A DNA stretch of 64,000 bases from an uncultured Winogradskyella sp. (GTDB lineage: Bacteria > Bacteroidota > Bacteroidia > Flavobacteriales > Flavobacteriaceae), in contig CAJXLB010000002.1 in the NCBI GenBank assembly GCA_913055905.1, positions 464,464-528,463 of the forward strand. Reading direction: 5' to 3'. Below are positions 53,872 to 64,000 of this stretch, piece after piece; position 1 is the stretch's first letter, and each line of letters opens with the position of its first letter. A model generated the notes under the pieces. The model was not told where the DNA came from. It saw only the letters and a program-made list of their open reading frames with translations, and made no database searches. The position numbers and the translations under genes are program-made.

Positions 53872-56800
53872 ATGAAAAGACCTACTAACCAGAAATCAAT
53901 TAGATTTATAATAGATTTCATTTCAAAATGTTATGGTGTCTTATCTAAACAAAAAAATAAGATAGGGCTTCAGTTTAATTCGCTACAGCGCGCTTTTAGC
54001 ATTGCCATGTTGGTACTTATTTTAGGTACCAATACCGAAGCATTTGCACAGCTTCCTGTACCGTTTACACCACGATTAGAGGGCGGAAGCATAAAAGTAA
54101 AAGGGGACATCGTTTTTATAGGAAATAGTATTGTTACAGGTGCTGGACTTCCGCAGCCTTACAACGGTACACAAATAAACAACAACCAAGAAGGTGTTTA
54201 CATCAATGTTGAAAGTGGCGGCGACCCCGACATTTTTAGTTCAAGTAGTGCGAATCTAGTTACGGACAACTCTTGTAAACGTATCCTGTATGCTGGTTTG
54301 TATTGGGCTTCTGTTTATCCTTTGGAAGTAGCTAACAACCCTTCGGTTCAATTTGAAGGGACACCAAGGCTTGAGGATTGGAACCAAATTAAGTTTAGAC
54401 TACCAACTGGTGACTTTATAGATTTGGTCGCAGACAATGACCCAGATGCACCTGGAGAGGAAGATGACATCATATTTGATGGCTATGAATACTATGGCCC
54501 TGGTGTAGAAAATTCATTTAAGGATTCACCCATAATCTGCTATAAGAATGTTACAAATTTATTGCAAGGTTTGGCAGAGGCCGATGGCGAATATACTGTA
54601 GCAAATTTAAGAGCTACAAGAGGTAGAAGATTAGGAGGTTGTTCTGCTGGATGGACACTTGTTGTCATCTACGAAAGTCCTGTGCTTCCAAGCAAGTATA
54701 TTGCGCTTTTTGATGGTTACGCAGGCGTTCAAGGTGGATCTGAATTGGATATTCCTGTATCAGGATTTCAAACCTTACCTGCACCCTACCCTGTTAATGC
54801 AAATATTGGTGTGGCTGCCCTAGAAGGAGACATTGGTATTACTGGAGATTCATTTCAATTTAGGGCAAGCACGAACCCAAATTTTACGGTGATATCAGAT
54901 GCCATAAATCAAGAATTCAACTTTTTTAACTCAACGATTACCAGAAATGGAGTTCACAATGTAGATAGAAACCCTCCCAGCTTAAATACGCTCGGAATGG
55001 ATATAAACAATGTAGATATTCCAAATCCAGGTAACACAGTACTGCCCAATGATGCGACGGCTGGTGATTTAAAATTAACAACAAATGGAGATGGTTACGG
55101 TGCTTTTGCAACAGCCTTTTCTGTGGAAATTATTGAACCAGATATTGTTTTGACTAAAATCGTCGAAGATGAATTTGGCAATGATATTGGTGGTCAGGTT
55201 GTGGATTTAGGACAGGAGCTTACTTACGTTATCGGTTTTCAAAATACTGGTAATGATGATGCCATTAACTTTACCATAAGGGATATACTTCCAATAAATA
55301 CGATTTTGGATTACCCTTCTGGTTTAACGCTCCCACCTGGTGTTACCGTTCAAAGCTATGACCCTGATACAAGGGAAATAGTTTTTGCAATTGATGATTC
55401 TTTAGTGGAAGAATTTGACCCAGCTTATGAAATAAGAATACAAGTTACAGTGGTTGAAAGTTGCCAGCAATTGGTTGATGTGTGCTCAGACCTTATTCAA
55501 AACCAAGCTTTTGCAACGTATAGCAGCGAGACCAATCCAACATTCCAAATTACGGATGACCCAAGTTATAGTAGTAATACAGGATGTTTATTATCACCAC
55601 AGACAACAAACTTTCTAGCCGATCTAGACGATTGTGTTTTTCAGGAAACGGTCACCCTTTGTGGAGACTCCGTTGATATAACAGCAGCCGAAGGCTATGA
55701 TTCCTATATTTGGTCCACTAGTCCATCCTTTACTCCTGTTATTGGAACGACACAAACCATTACGGTTGATGCCTCAGGTACGTATTATGTGCGTAACATC
55801 GCGGCGGCTCCATGTCAATCCATCGATCAAATATTCGAAGTTCAGTTGTTTGGAAATAATATTACTAATCCAGTTATTCCATACGCTGATGAGGTTGTCA
55901 CCTGCCCTAATGATGGTAAATTACTACCAAATATATTCTTATGTGGCGCCAATGATTCAAGATTTATTCAAACAAATATTTCAGATTCGTCTTCAATTAT
56001 ATGGGAGCAATTGGACGAGTCTAGTTGTCCAGCTGTAACTGATCCAGATTGTGCTAACGAGGATGATTCCTGTGTATGGAATGAGGTTGAAACCGGTCCT
56101 GACTTTCTTGCCGACACGGCTGGGCAATTCCGTTTAACCATAAACTACGAAGGTGGTTGCTTTTTGCAATTCTATTTCAATGTTTATGAGAATTTACTGG
56201 AACCAACAGTAACCGCAACGGATATCATCTGTACAACTCCTGGAAGTATTACGGTAAATAATGTGCCGTCTGGTTATGAGTATAGCCTTGATAATGCAAA
56301 TTGGCAAGCGAGCAATGTATTCTTGGTAAATACACCTGGTTTTTACACGGTTTACATCAGACAGGTTGGTGTAAATACCAATCCATGTATTTTTACCGTG
56401 CCAGACGTTCAAATTAGAGCAAGGGATTTCAATGTAAGCTCTACAGTAGTACAGCCGTTCTGTCATGGTGGCTTGGGTAATATCCAATTAGCAGCGAATG
56501 ATGCCGATCCGCAGTACTTTTTTACTTTAACCAGTGGAGGTAATCCGGTTAACAGTGTTGGTCCTACAATGGATAACAGCTATACCTTTGAAAATCTGAA
56601 TCCAGGCACCTATACGGCAACGGTTGAAACAGAAGATGGTTGTATCTATTCTGAAGACATTACTATAGTTGAGCCGCCACTACTTACGGTTACAGCAGCT
56701 GTTACTTCTCCACTTAATTGTACCGATGGAGAAATCACTATTTATCCAGATGGTGGTACACCGCCATACTTTTATTTCGTAAATAGTACTGTAGACTTCC

Positions 56801-59800
56801 AAACGGTTCCTGTATTTACGGTTACAGCACCTGGTACTTATAACATTTTAGTTATAGATAGTAATAATTGTGAAGCTACAACTACGATTGAAGTGGGTGA
56901 AATACCTGAACCAGATTTCACCATTAATACCATAGATATTGTTTGTGGTGCATCTGGTGATACAGGTTCTATTGATATAAACGTTACCAACCCAAACGGA
57001 AACAGTTTGGCCTACAGTATCGATGGTGGTGCAACATTTGTTTCGTCATCTGTTTTCACTGGACTAAGTGCTGGCGATTATGATGTTGTTGTAGAATACA
57101 CGTCTGGCACATCGGTTTGTAATACACTTGCACAAACCGTAACTATTACGACCAACCCAGAGATTACAGGGCTTGCAGAATTAACAGCACCTTATTCCTG
57201 TTTATCCACAGGAACTATTACTGTTACTGGAGTTACTGGAGGGACTCCTCCATATCAGTACAGTCTTGATGGTGTAAACTTCCAGCCAAGTAACATTTTC
57301 AATGGATTGACAGATGGCAACTATACCGTAACAATTCAAGATGCTTCTGGTTGTTTCATAGCGACGAATGAAATAGTTGTCGCTCCATTAAACCCTATCA
57401 CTGATATTGACATTACCAGTACGGCAGTTACTTGTCCAGACAACACCGCAGATGTTACCATAACTAATGTTATTGGCGGGACTGGTGCTATAGAATACCA
57501 AATAGTCGCACCAGCTGCCGCAGCTACACCTTATCAAACAGATAACAATTTCTTTGGTTTAAGCCCAGGTACTTATACATTCCAAGTAAGGGATGAGAAT
57601 AGCTGTACATATAGCGAAACCTTTACTATCGACCCAATTCCAAGTCCTACCGTAAATGTTATTCTCACTGAAGGCTTAGATTGTACGGCAAGTCCGGATG
57701 CAGTTATAACAGGAAGCATTACCGGTACAGCTCCTTTTACTTATGCCGTATCATTTAATGGTGGTGCTTTTACCGACTTAGGCAGTACAGGTTCTCCTTT
57801 CACTTATACTACAACACAGGAAGGTACGTACCAATTTGAAATAACTGATGGAAACGGCTGTACGGCACTATCCTCAGAAATTGTTGTCAATCCTGTTGTC
57901 CCTCCATCCATAACTTCCGTTGTTCAAGTTCAGGATATTTTATGTAATGGTGACGCTACAGGCGTTTTGGATATCTCTATAGACAATACCGCAGGAACAC
58001 CACCATTCACTGTAAATGTATTTAATAGTACTACGAGTACGGACTTTGGGTCACAGACTGCAGGCTTGCCAGCCGGAGATTATATAGTAACCGTTAGCGA
58101 TGCCAATGCATGTACTGCAACAGCACCTGTAACTATATTGGAACCAGACCCAATTACCTTGGACTACAGCACTGTAGATATAACTTGTACGGCTAGTGGT
58201 GTATCTCAAGGTTCAATCATCATAAATAGTGTTACTGGTGGAACAGCTCCTTACAACTATTTTGTAACGGGTACCAATGGCTATTCCAATTCAGAATTTA
58301 ATCTTGCAGGAACAACCTCAGTTAGTTTTGATGTTGTCGATTTTGGCTTATACCAAATCAATATTGTCGACGCCAATGGTTGCTCTGTACTCCAACAAGA
58401 TGTCTTAGTGGCTTCACCTCCAACTGATTTAGATATTAATATTGACACTTCTGTTGATTGTACAACTGGCGGGCAAGCAGTGGTTAGCGTTGGCTCATCA
58501 CTAAGTAGTACCGGTCCATTCTTCTTTAGCATTTATCAAGGTCCTATTTCAGTATACCCTAACCCTCCCGGATCTTGGTTGCCAGAAGACGTTCCAGGAA
58601 GTCAATCTGCAACATTTACGGGACTTACTCCTGGTGTGAGCTATACCTTCATCGTATACGACCAGTCCACGAATTGTAGCTATTATGAGCCTGCAACCGC
58701 TCCTATACCTACAAATTCAACCCTTTCCATAACTGCGGTAGCAGCCGATAATATTAGCTGTACCGGAAGTGCAGATGGAAATGTGTCATTCGAAATAAAT
58801 AGTATCTATGGAAGCGCGGTAGATGTTTCGTATGAAATTTTTGATTCGCTATCTCAAGCTTCAACAGGTATAAGCGGTACTGGCTCGGTCCCAGCCAATG
58901 GCACATTGAATGTAACAAATTTAGGCCCACTACCCTTTGGAAATTACTATGTGCTGATTTCTGAAACTTCTGGGCCGAACGCTGGTTGTGGTGTTGTTAG
59001 CATACCGTTTAACATTACGGAATCTCAATTCCCATTGGATTTAACCGTATTAATAAACAACAATGCCAATTGTAATCCTAATTCCGGACAGATAAGTGGT
59101 GTGGCCCAAAACGGAACGCCTCCATACTTATACCAAGTTACAACCACTGCTGCACCACCAGCGGAATCTGATCCAAATTGGGCACCTAACAACGTCTTTG
59201 ATTTAGATGCTGGAAACTATTATGTTCATACTATTGATGCTTACGGATGTGTTGTTAGTGAGCTTGTGGCTCTTCCAGAGGACCCTTCCCCTACTATATC
59301 AGCCACATTAACCGACTCTTGTATCCTTACGGATGGAGAATTCTCAATTGACGTGACTTTAGATAGTCCGGGAATTCCGCCATATAGTTATAGTATTGAC
59401 GGTGGAGCATTCCAGACTTTTAATGCGCCATTTACCATAAATAACTTATTTTCAGGTACGCATACCATTGAGATACAAGATGCTAATGGTTGTGGAAATT
59501 TGGTGTCGGTTGATATTCTTCCGCCATTGACCGTTACTCCTAGTCTGGTGGCAAATGCTTCATGTAATGACAATGATGGTGAGGTGAGTATAGCCACAAC
59601 TGGTGGTTCTGGAAATTATACCTACAGTATCAATCCGTTACCCGCTTCGGTAAGTATTGTTTCAAATACCATAACTGGCATTCCTTCGGGAACCTATACA
59701 ATTACGGTTCTGGATAATATAACGGGATGTTCCGAAGATGTTGACATAACCATACCTTCAGCTACACCGCCGAGCATTTCGGTCACCCCAAATACGATAA

Positions 59801-62280
59801 CCTGTTTTGGGGACAATTCAGGGTCATTGGAGTTTAGTGTCAATGGCTACTCAGGAAACTACGCATACGAAGTTTTTGATGCCATGGGAGTTAGCATGAC
59901 AGGCCTTGTAAACACCAATACCTCTTCAGGCCCAGTGACCGTCAACGGATTGACGGCAGGAGCCTATGACATCTCTATTACACAAACCGATATGCCTTTC
60001 TGTACGGCAGCAGCCAACGTTATTATTGTTTCTCCACCAGAACCTTTGGCTCTAAATGTTTCAGAAACATCAAATGTCACATGTTCCAATTCAGAAGGAA
60101 CCATTACCGCACAAGCAGATGGCGGATGGGGTTCTTATGAGTATGAATTGACAGGGCCCATATCTATCCCTTATTCTCCAAACAATACCTTTGAGAATCT
60201 TTCAGCAGGAATTTATACTGTAAATGTGAGGGATGCTGAAGGTTGTGTGGCTTCAACAAATATCACGTTAGACGAACCAGCACCTATTGATGCGACCTTC
60301 ACTGTTAGCGCTTCAACATTAGCGTGTTTTGGTGATCAAAATGCATCAATTACAGTTAATAATGTAACAGGTGGGCAAGGCCTTAATTACACCTATACAT
60401 TAAACACCATAAGTCCAACACCTAGCAGTTCTGGTCCACAAACTTCTAATGTATTTAGCAATTTAGGTCAGGGAACCTATAACATCACCATTACCGATGG
60501 GTTTGGATGTACATTCAACTCCTTGGATATTACGATTACTGAACCTGCACCAGTTGAAGCGAACTTAATTGCCGCCAATGGACCAACGTGTACCACTGAT
60601 GCATCACTTACCTTAAGTGCTTCAGGCGGTACCGGACCTTACACTTACAGTACCGACAGCTCGTTTGCAACGGTTTTGGGTACATTTACCAATTCAATAA
60701 GCTTTGATGTTTCCCCTGGAACATACAGTTATTTTGTACGGGATGCTAATGGTTGTATCACTTCAGCATCCAATGAAATTACTATTGAAGAAATTCCTTC
60801 ATTGGTAATAAATCTAGAATCCGTTAATCCTACAATAAATTGTGCGGGAGACAATACCGGTTCTATAATCGCAAGTGCACAAGGTGGTTTAGGGTCTTAT
60901 GTTTACATATTGCAGGATGGACTTGGAAACACAATCCCTGCAACACAAAATAGCCCTGGAATTTTTACGGAATTAACGGCTGGAGATTATTTGGTTACCG
61001 TTGAAAGTGCAGACTGTGTGGCAACATCTTTGCCCATAAGTATTACGGAACCAAGCACCATATTAGACGCAACCATAGCAGTTAATGATGTTACTTGTAC
61101 AGGAACGGATAATGGTTTTGTTGAGATTACAGCATCAGGAGGAAGCGGAATCATAAAATATGCTATTTCCCCACAACTGAATCAGTTTTTTGAAGACAAT
61201 GTATTCGACAACCTTGCACCTGGTAATTATCAAGCAATCGCACAAGACGAGTTAGGTTGTTTTGTCACATTTGATTTTACGATTTCGGAGCCGGAACCAG
61301 TGATATTGAGCATTGTTCCAAATTCGTTATTCCCAGAATTATGCGACGGCGATGCCAATGGTGAATTCAGTATAGATATTTCGGGCGGTAATTTGCCATA
61401 CAGCGTGAGCCTGGATAACTACGATGGCCCTTACACGACAGGTGGCGCATCACAAACAGAATTTGATTTTACAAATCTTTCTGGAGGTGACCACATCGTT
61501 TATGTGAGAGACGCTGAAGGTTGTGAGTCTGAATGGAACATTACTTTCCCGGAATCAGTTGCCATTTCCCCTAGCCTTTTGTTAGAGTATACTTGTGAAA
61601 ATAATGCTCAAGGCAATATGGTTACCGTCATAGTAGATGAAACCGCAACCGACCCTTCAGAACTGGATTACTCCCTTAATGGTGGACCATTTCAATTGAG
61701 CAATGTCTTTACTAATGTTCCTGAAGGTCTAGACAATTACATCGAAGTAAGGCATACAAATGGTTGTATTACAATGACGGAATTCTTTGATATTGACCCT
61801 TACATACCGCTTGCCTTAACATTGAGTGAAGGTGGGCTAAATGAAATCATTGCTACGGCCACTGGCGGAAATGGAGACTACACCTTTACGCTCAATGGTG
61901 AAGATTATGGTGACCAAAATACATTTATAATTACGGAATCTGGAAATTATGAAGTTACTGTAACAGATGCCAGCGGTTGTATCGCAATTGCCAATATTGA
62001 GCTTGAATTCATAGAAATATGTATCCCAAATTGGTTTACACCTAATGGTGATGGTCAGTATGACACTTGGGCTCCTGGATGTACTGAAAATTACCCTAAT
62101 CTAACCTTCGACATTTTTGACAGATATGGACGCATGGTAGCGACGTATAAGGTTGGTGAAGTCTGGGATGGTCGATATAATGGATTTGAACTACCAACCG
62201 GTGACTACTGGTTCGTGGTAAAAACGAACGACCCAAATGTAGATAAAGAATTTGTTGGACATTTTACACTGTACAGATAA
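53872..62280 (+). CDS. Giant SprB-like repeat adhesin with type-B T9SS sorting domain
   Basis: A 2802-aa surface protein. The first 60 residues form a long, basic N-region plus a hydrophobic core ending TEAFAQ, an extended signal peptide. An N-terminal domain (about 70-415) of unknown fold is followed by a DUF11/TIGR01451-like domain (about 422-520, DIVLTKIVEDEFGN...DLGQELTYVIGFQNTGND). Then about 20 SprB-type repeats (about 780-2700) with the recurring pattern C-x(n)-G-x-I, GGTPPYxYSLDG and LxxGxYTVTVxDxxGC. The last about 90 residues are the type-B sorting domain (NWFTPNGDGQYDTW, FDIFDRYGRMV, GDYWFVVKT, FVGHFTLYR). SprB itself is the mobile gliding adhesin of Flavobacterium; whether this one serves gliding or attachment cannot be told. 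A PorP/SprF gene follows. Confidence 0.92.
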   Translation: MKRPTNQKSIRFIIDFISKCYGVLSKQKNKIGLQFNSLQRAFSIAMLVLILGTNTEAFAQLPVPFTPRLEGGSIKVKGDIVFIGNSIVTGAGLPQPYNGTQINNNQEGVYINVESGGDPDIFSSSSANLVTDNSCKRILYAGLYWASVYPLEVANNPSVQFEGTPRLEDWNQIKFRLPTGDFIDLVADNDPDAPGEEDDIIFDGYEYYGPGVENSFKDSPIICYKNVTNLLQGLAEADGEYTVANLRATRGRRLGGCSAGWTLVVIYESPVLPSKYIALFDGYAGVQGGSELDIPVSGFQTLPAPYPVNANIGVAALEGDIGITGDSFQFRASTNPNFTVISDAINQEFNFFNSTITRNGVHNVDRNPPSLNTLGMDINNVDIPNPGNTVLPNDATAGDLKLTTNGDGYGAFATAFSVEIIEPDIVLTKIVEDEFGNDIGGQVVDLGQELTYVIGFQNTGNDDAINFTIRDILPINTILDYPSGLTLPPGVTVQSYDPDTREIVFAIDDSLVEEFDPAYEIRIQVTVVESCQQLVDVCSDLIQNQAFATYSSETNPTFQITDDPSYSSNTGCLLSPQTTNFLADLDDCVFQETVTLCGDSVDITAAEGYDSYIWSTSPSFTPVIGTTQTITVDASGTYYVRNIAAAPCQSIDQIFEVQLFGNNITNPVIPYADEVVTCPNDGKLLPNIFLCGANDSRFIQTNISDSSSIIWEQLDESSCPAVTDPDCANEDDSCVWNEVETGPDFLADTAGQFRLTINYEGGCFLQFYFNVYENLLEPTVTATDIICTTPGSITVNNVPSGYEYSLDNANWQASNVFLVNTPGFYTVYIRQVGVNTNPCIFTVPDVQIRARDFNVSSTVVQPFCHGGLGNIQLAANDADPQYFFTLTSGGNPVNSVGPTMDNSYTFENLNPGTYTATVETEDGCIYSEDITIVEPPLLTVTAAVTSPLNCTDGEITIYPDGGTPPYFYFVNSTVDFQTVPVFTVTAPGTYNILVIDSNNCEATTTIEVGEIPEPDFTINTIDIVCGASGDTGSIDINVTNPNGNSLAYSIDGGATFVSSSVFTGLSAGDYDVVVEYTSGTSVCNTLAQTVTITTNPEITGLAELTAPYSCLSTGTITVTGVTGGTPPYQYSLDGVNFQPSNIFNGLTDGNYTVTIQDASGCFIATNEIVVAPLNPITDIDITSTAVTCPDNTADVTITNVIGGTGAIEYQIVAPAAAATPYQTDNNFFGLSPGTYTFQVRDENSCTYSETFTIDPIPSPTVNVILTEGLDCTASPDAVITGSITGTAPFTYAVSFNGGAFTDLGSTGSPFTYTTTQEGTYQFEITDGNGCTALSSEIVVNPVVPPSITSVVQVQDILCNGDATGVLDISIDNTAGTPPFTVNVFNSTTSTDFGSQTAGLPAGDYIVTVSDANACTATAPVTILEPDPITLDYSTVDITCTASGVSQGSIIINSVTGGTAPYNYFVTGTNGYSNSEFNLAGTTSVSFDVVDFGLYQINIVDANGCSVLQQDVLVASPPTDLDINIDTSVDCTTGGQAVVSVGSSLSSTGPFFFSIYQGPISVYPNPPGSWLPEDVPGSQSATFTGLTPGVSYTFIVYDQSTNCSYYEPATAPIPTNSTLSITAVAADNISCTGSADGNVSFEINSIYGSAVDVSYEIFDSLSQASTGISGTGSVPANGTLNVTNLGPLPFGNYYVLISETSGPNAGCGVVSIPFNITESQFPLDLTVLINNNANCNPNSGQISGVAQNGTPPYLYQVTTTAAPPAESDPNWAPNNVFDLDAGNYYVHTIDAYGCVVSELVALPEDPSPTISATLTDSCILTDGEFSIDVTLDSPGIPPYSYSIDGGAFQTFNAPFTINNLFSGTHTIEIQDANGCGNLVSVDILPPLTVTPSLVANASCNDNDGEVSIATTGGSGNYTYSINPLPASVSIVSNTITGIPSGTYTITVLDNITGCSEDVDITIPSATPPSISVTPNTITCFGDNSGSLEFSVNGYSGNYAYEVFDAMGVSMTGLVNTNTSSGPVTVNGLTAGAYDISITQTDMPFCTAAANVIIVSPPEPLALNVSETSNVTCSNSEGTITAQADGGWGSYEYELTGPISIPYSPNNTFENLSAGIYTVNVRDAEGCVASTNITLDEPAPIDATFTVSASTLACFGDQNASITVNNVTGGQGLNYTYTLNTISPTPSSSGPQTSNVFSNLGQGTYNITITDGFGCTFNSLDITITEPAPVEANLIAANGPTCTTDASLTLSASGGTGPYTYSTDSSFATVLGTFTNSISFDVSPGTYSYFVRDANGCITSASNEITIEEIPSLVINLESVNPTINCAGDNTGSIIASAQGGLGSYVYILQDGLGNTIPATQNSPGIFTELTAGDYLVTVESADCVATSLPISITEPSTILDATIAVNDVTCTGTDNGFVEITASGGSGIIKYAISPQLNQFFEDNVFDNLAPGNYQAIAQDELGCFVTFDFTISEPEPVILSIVPNSLFPELCDGDANGEFSIDISGGNLPYSVSLDNYDGPYTTGGASQTEFDFTNLSGGDHIVYVRDAEGCESEWNITFPESVAISPSLLLEYTCENNAQGNMVTVIVDETATDPSELDYSLNGGPFQLSNVFTNVPEGLDNYIEVRHTNGCITMTEFFDIDPYIPLALTLSEGGLNEIIATATGGNGDYTFTLNGEDYGDQNTFIITESGNYEVTVTDASGCIAIANIELEFIEICIPNWFTPNGDGQYDTWAPGCTENYPNLTFDIFDRYGRMVATYKVGEVWDGRYNGFELPTGDYWFVVKTNDPNVDKEFVGHFTLYR

Positions 62281-62306
62281 AAGGTGCAATGCAAACTAAT
62301 ATTATT

Positions 62307-63290
62307 ATGAAAAAACTAGCGCTATATATAATTCTCCTTTTAACCGCCAATACATTTGGACAAGAGTTGAATTTACCTGTTTTTACCCAATATCTTGCAG
62401 ATAACGATTTTGTGGTTTCGCCGACCTATGCAGGGATTGGAGATAACCTCAAGATAAGGGCTAACGGACTTACCCAGTGGGTTGGTATTAAAGGTGCACC
62501 AGACAATCAATCTATTTATGCAGATTTCCGTATTTCCAATCGTTCTGGACTTGGTGTCTCTGCCTATAACGACAAAAATGGAAACACTAGACAAAAGGGA
62601 ATTAAATTCTCTTTTGCGCACCACCTCACTTTGGATTACAAGACCAAACAATATCTGTCTTTTGGTATTTCTTACAACATCAATAGTTTTAGAATTGATG
62701 TAGAAAATTTTAATACCACCTACGAGATTCCTATTCTAGACCCGAGTATAGATGGAGATAGAGCAATTTCAAACAACAACTTTGATGCAGGACTACTTTA
62801 CCGATTCGGTGGATTTTTCCTCAGTTTCAATGCTAATAACCTTATTGACAAAGACACCGATCCATTTACAGGACTAGAGCCAAGCCGACTTCTTAACTTT
62901 CAATTATACTCAGGAATGGTAATTAGAAGTAAAACCAATAAAAGCGTAGAGTTTGAGCCTTCGGTTTTTATGCAATTGTTTAATAGCGACAGGCGTTCTA
63001 GCACCGATATCAATTTTAAGTACAGAAAACTACAGCGAAATGGTGATTACTATTGGATAGGTGCCTCTTATAGATTTTTAAATGACCAGTTTTTTGACCC
63101 TCTTAATATTGGGCCAATGGCAGGTATTCAAAAAGGGAAAATTTATTTTGCCTATTCGTATCAACTTACAGTGAATGAATTATCGGGTTATAATTCGGGA
63201 ACCCACATGGTAACTATCGGCTTAGACTTTCTACAAGGTATTAGCAATTGTGCTTGTACTAAGGGCTCTAGTAGAAGTTATTATAGGTAA
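62307..63290 (+). CDS. PorP/SprF-family T9SS membrane protein
   Basis: A 327-aa outer-membrane protein with signal peptide MKKLALYIILLLTANTFGQ. An in-frame ATG at 62289 adds six residues. The family pattern is clear: PVFTQYLADNDFVVSPTYAG, LTQWVGIKGAPDNQSIYADF, LGVSAYNDKNG, and beta-strand segments to the end. It is the natural partner of the preceding SprB-like adhesin, as SprF is for SprB. The C-terminus (SNCACTKGSSRSYYR) has two cysteines. It is separated from the adhesin by 26 bp and convergent with the DUF4251 lipoprotein. Confidence 0.92.
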   Translation: MKKLALYIILLLTANTFGQELNLPVFTQYLADNDFVVSPTYAGIGDNLKIRANGLTQWVGIKGAPDNQSIYADFRISNRSGLGVSAYNDKNGNTRQKGIKFSFAHHLTLDYKTKQYLSFGISYNINSFRIDVENFNTTYEIPILDPSIDGDRAISNNNFDAGLLYRFGGFFLSFNANNLIDKDTDPFTGLEPSRLLNFQLYSGMVIRSKTNKSVEFEPSVFMQLFNSDRRSSTDINFKYRKLQRNGDYYWIGASYRFLNDQFFDPLNIGPMAGIQKGKIYFAYSYQLTVNELSGYNSGTHMVTIGLDFLQGISNCACTKGSSRSYYR

Positions 63291-63307
63291 TAAGAGTTGT
63301 AGGAAAT

Positions 63308-63880
63308 TTAATCCTCTTCAATCGCTTGGACTGACTCATAGAAGGTCACATTACCCATGTAACGCATCTGAGTGCGTTTAGTGCCTGTAATTGTTAGGTT
63401 TGCCGACTTGTTAGGATATACTTCCAGCATAACGTCGTAAGAATCATCATGGGCTTCTACATCAAACTTAAGAATAATACGCTTACCTTTCTTATTTGTT
63501 ATGCTAAAGTCCGAATAGGCATTTTCAAACGTAATACTGCTCTCTTTTCCATAATTATAATCTGCCACTCTAATTTCACCATAAAACGGCAACTTAGCAA
63601 TAGCAGAATCGCCTACTATTTTTAAGTTGTCCTTACCACTGAGCATTATTCTGGATGGACTGTCTCCCCTTCTAGTGAGCAACGCACTGTTTACTTGCAT
63701 CGTGGCTGTGCTAAGAAGAGGCAATGCTGATTCAGCCTTAAAAATCATTAATTTTTTAGACACCTTATTTTCCAATTCAGTTATTGAAAGGTCATCAATT
63801 CCTGTCTTTGTGCTTTTACAAGAAAAGAAAAGAGTCATTAGTAAAATGTATACAATGCTACGACGAATGTAATTAATCAT
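63308..63880 (-). CDS. DUF4251 lipoprotein
   Basis: A 190-aa lipoprotein with lipobox LFFSC near residue 21. It fits DUF4251 better than the three copies near 12 kb: KAESALPLLSTATMQVNSALL, KLPFYGEIRVADYNYGKESSITFEN, DFSITNKKGKRIILKFDVEAHDDSYDVMLEVYPNKSANLTI and the closing MRYMGNVTFYE. Function unknown; probably outer-membrane or periplasmic. It reads toward the T9SS genes, so it is transcribed separately. Upstream (63881-64000) is AT-rich without a recognisable promoter. Confidence 0.82.
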   Translation of the reverse strand: MINYIRRSIVYILLMTLFFSCKSTKTGIDDLSITELENKVSKKLMIFKAESALPLLSTATMQVNSALLTRRGDSPSRIMLSGKDNLKIVGDSAIAKLPFYGEIRVADYNYGKESSITFENAYSDFSITNKKGKRIILKFDVEAHDDSYDVMLEVYPNKSANLTITGTKRTQMRYMGNVTFYESVQAIEED

Positions 63881-64000
63881 AAGTATAAAATTATAAAAAT
63901 TTAAATTTTAAAGTCATAATTAGTTGAGCAAAAACTTGATACAAATGCAACCTTTAACTCCGTTAATGTTTCTAATTTAACTTCTGGTGTTTACATTATC

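Noticed and set aside
55697-56038. Plus-strand frame inside the giant adhesin gene
   Set aside because: Overlaps the adhesin in another frame, low-complexity, no start context; the adhesin frame is continuous.
1-64000. CRISPR arrays, tRNA or rRNA genes, insertion sequences, prophage
   Set aside because: Looked for regularly spaced direct repeats, cloverleaf-like blocks, transposase or integrase motifs; none seen by eye. A tRNAscan-SE/ISfinder run would be decisive.

Overview
The window looks like a chromosomal segment of a marine-type member of the Bacteroidota, most likely a Flavobacteriaceae. The DNA is AT-rich, Shine-Dalgarno sites are weak or absent, and two upstream regions carry the TTTG / TAnnTTTG promoter pattern. 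Type IX secretion (T9SS) type-B sorting domains, PorP/SprF proteins, DUF4251 and DUF6090 proteins and a fused hisIE are all typical of that group. I saw no rRNA, tRNA, CRISPR array, prophage or intact insertion sequence.

Layout. 1-4485 is the distal part of a histidine operon, hisC (cut by the window edge)-hisB-hisH-hisA-hisF-hisIE, mostly with overlapping stop/start codons. 4567-16094 is mixed housekeeping: an S41-type secreted peptidase, a membrane LytTR regulator, a divergent TruA-like pseudouridine synthase, Dps, a DUF2461 protein, an MscS channel, three tandem DUF4251-like secreted paralogues, an FAD amine-oxidase-type enzyme, a fasciclin lipoprotein and an M23/LysM peptidase. 16362-19256 is a small signalling cluster: an unknown protein, an unknown beta-rich protein and a TPR-transmembrane class III adenylate cyclase. 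19773-32384 holds an SLC12-type transporter and a block of exported hydrolases (penicillin acylase family, CocE/S15, a BNR-propeller protein and an S9 peptidase).

32398-47425 carries two cold-shock-domain genes on either side of a 544-bp gene-free stretch rich in dyad symmetry, then a PNPOx-like flavoprotein, an SlyD-like FKBP, an MltF-type lytic transglycosylase, a flavin reductase, a redox-dead ArsC-like protein and an AraC regulator with a degenerate cyclase-like N-terminus. These are followed by a TesA/YbbA/YbbP-type divergent cluster, a zinc alcohol dehydrogenase, a deoxyribonucleotidase and an intradiol-dioxygenase-like protein that has lost its iron ligands.

47843-63290 is a surface and secretion region. 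It holds a beta-helix exported protein and two consecutive cargo/partner pairs. Each pair is a type-B T9SS cargo (485 aa; then a 2802-aa SprB-like adhesin) followed by a PorP/SprF protein. The first PorP/SprF is unusual in carrying a TolA-like Ala/Glu/Lys repeat, encoded by near-identical 60-bp DNA repeats, and a SPOR-like C-terminus. A fourth DUF4251 lipoprotein closes the window on the minus strand.

The most promising leads are the two T9SS pairs, the dyad-rich element at 34676-34995, the cyclase cluster, the AraC/cyclase-like fusion and the nested palindromes upstream of dps. All functional statements are read from sequence by eye. No database search was run.
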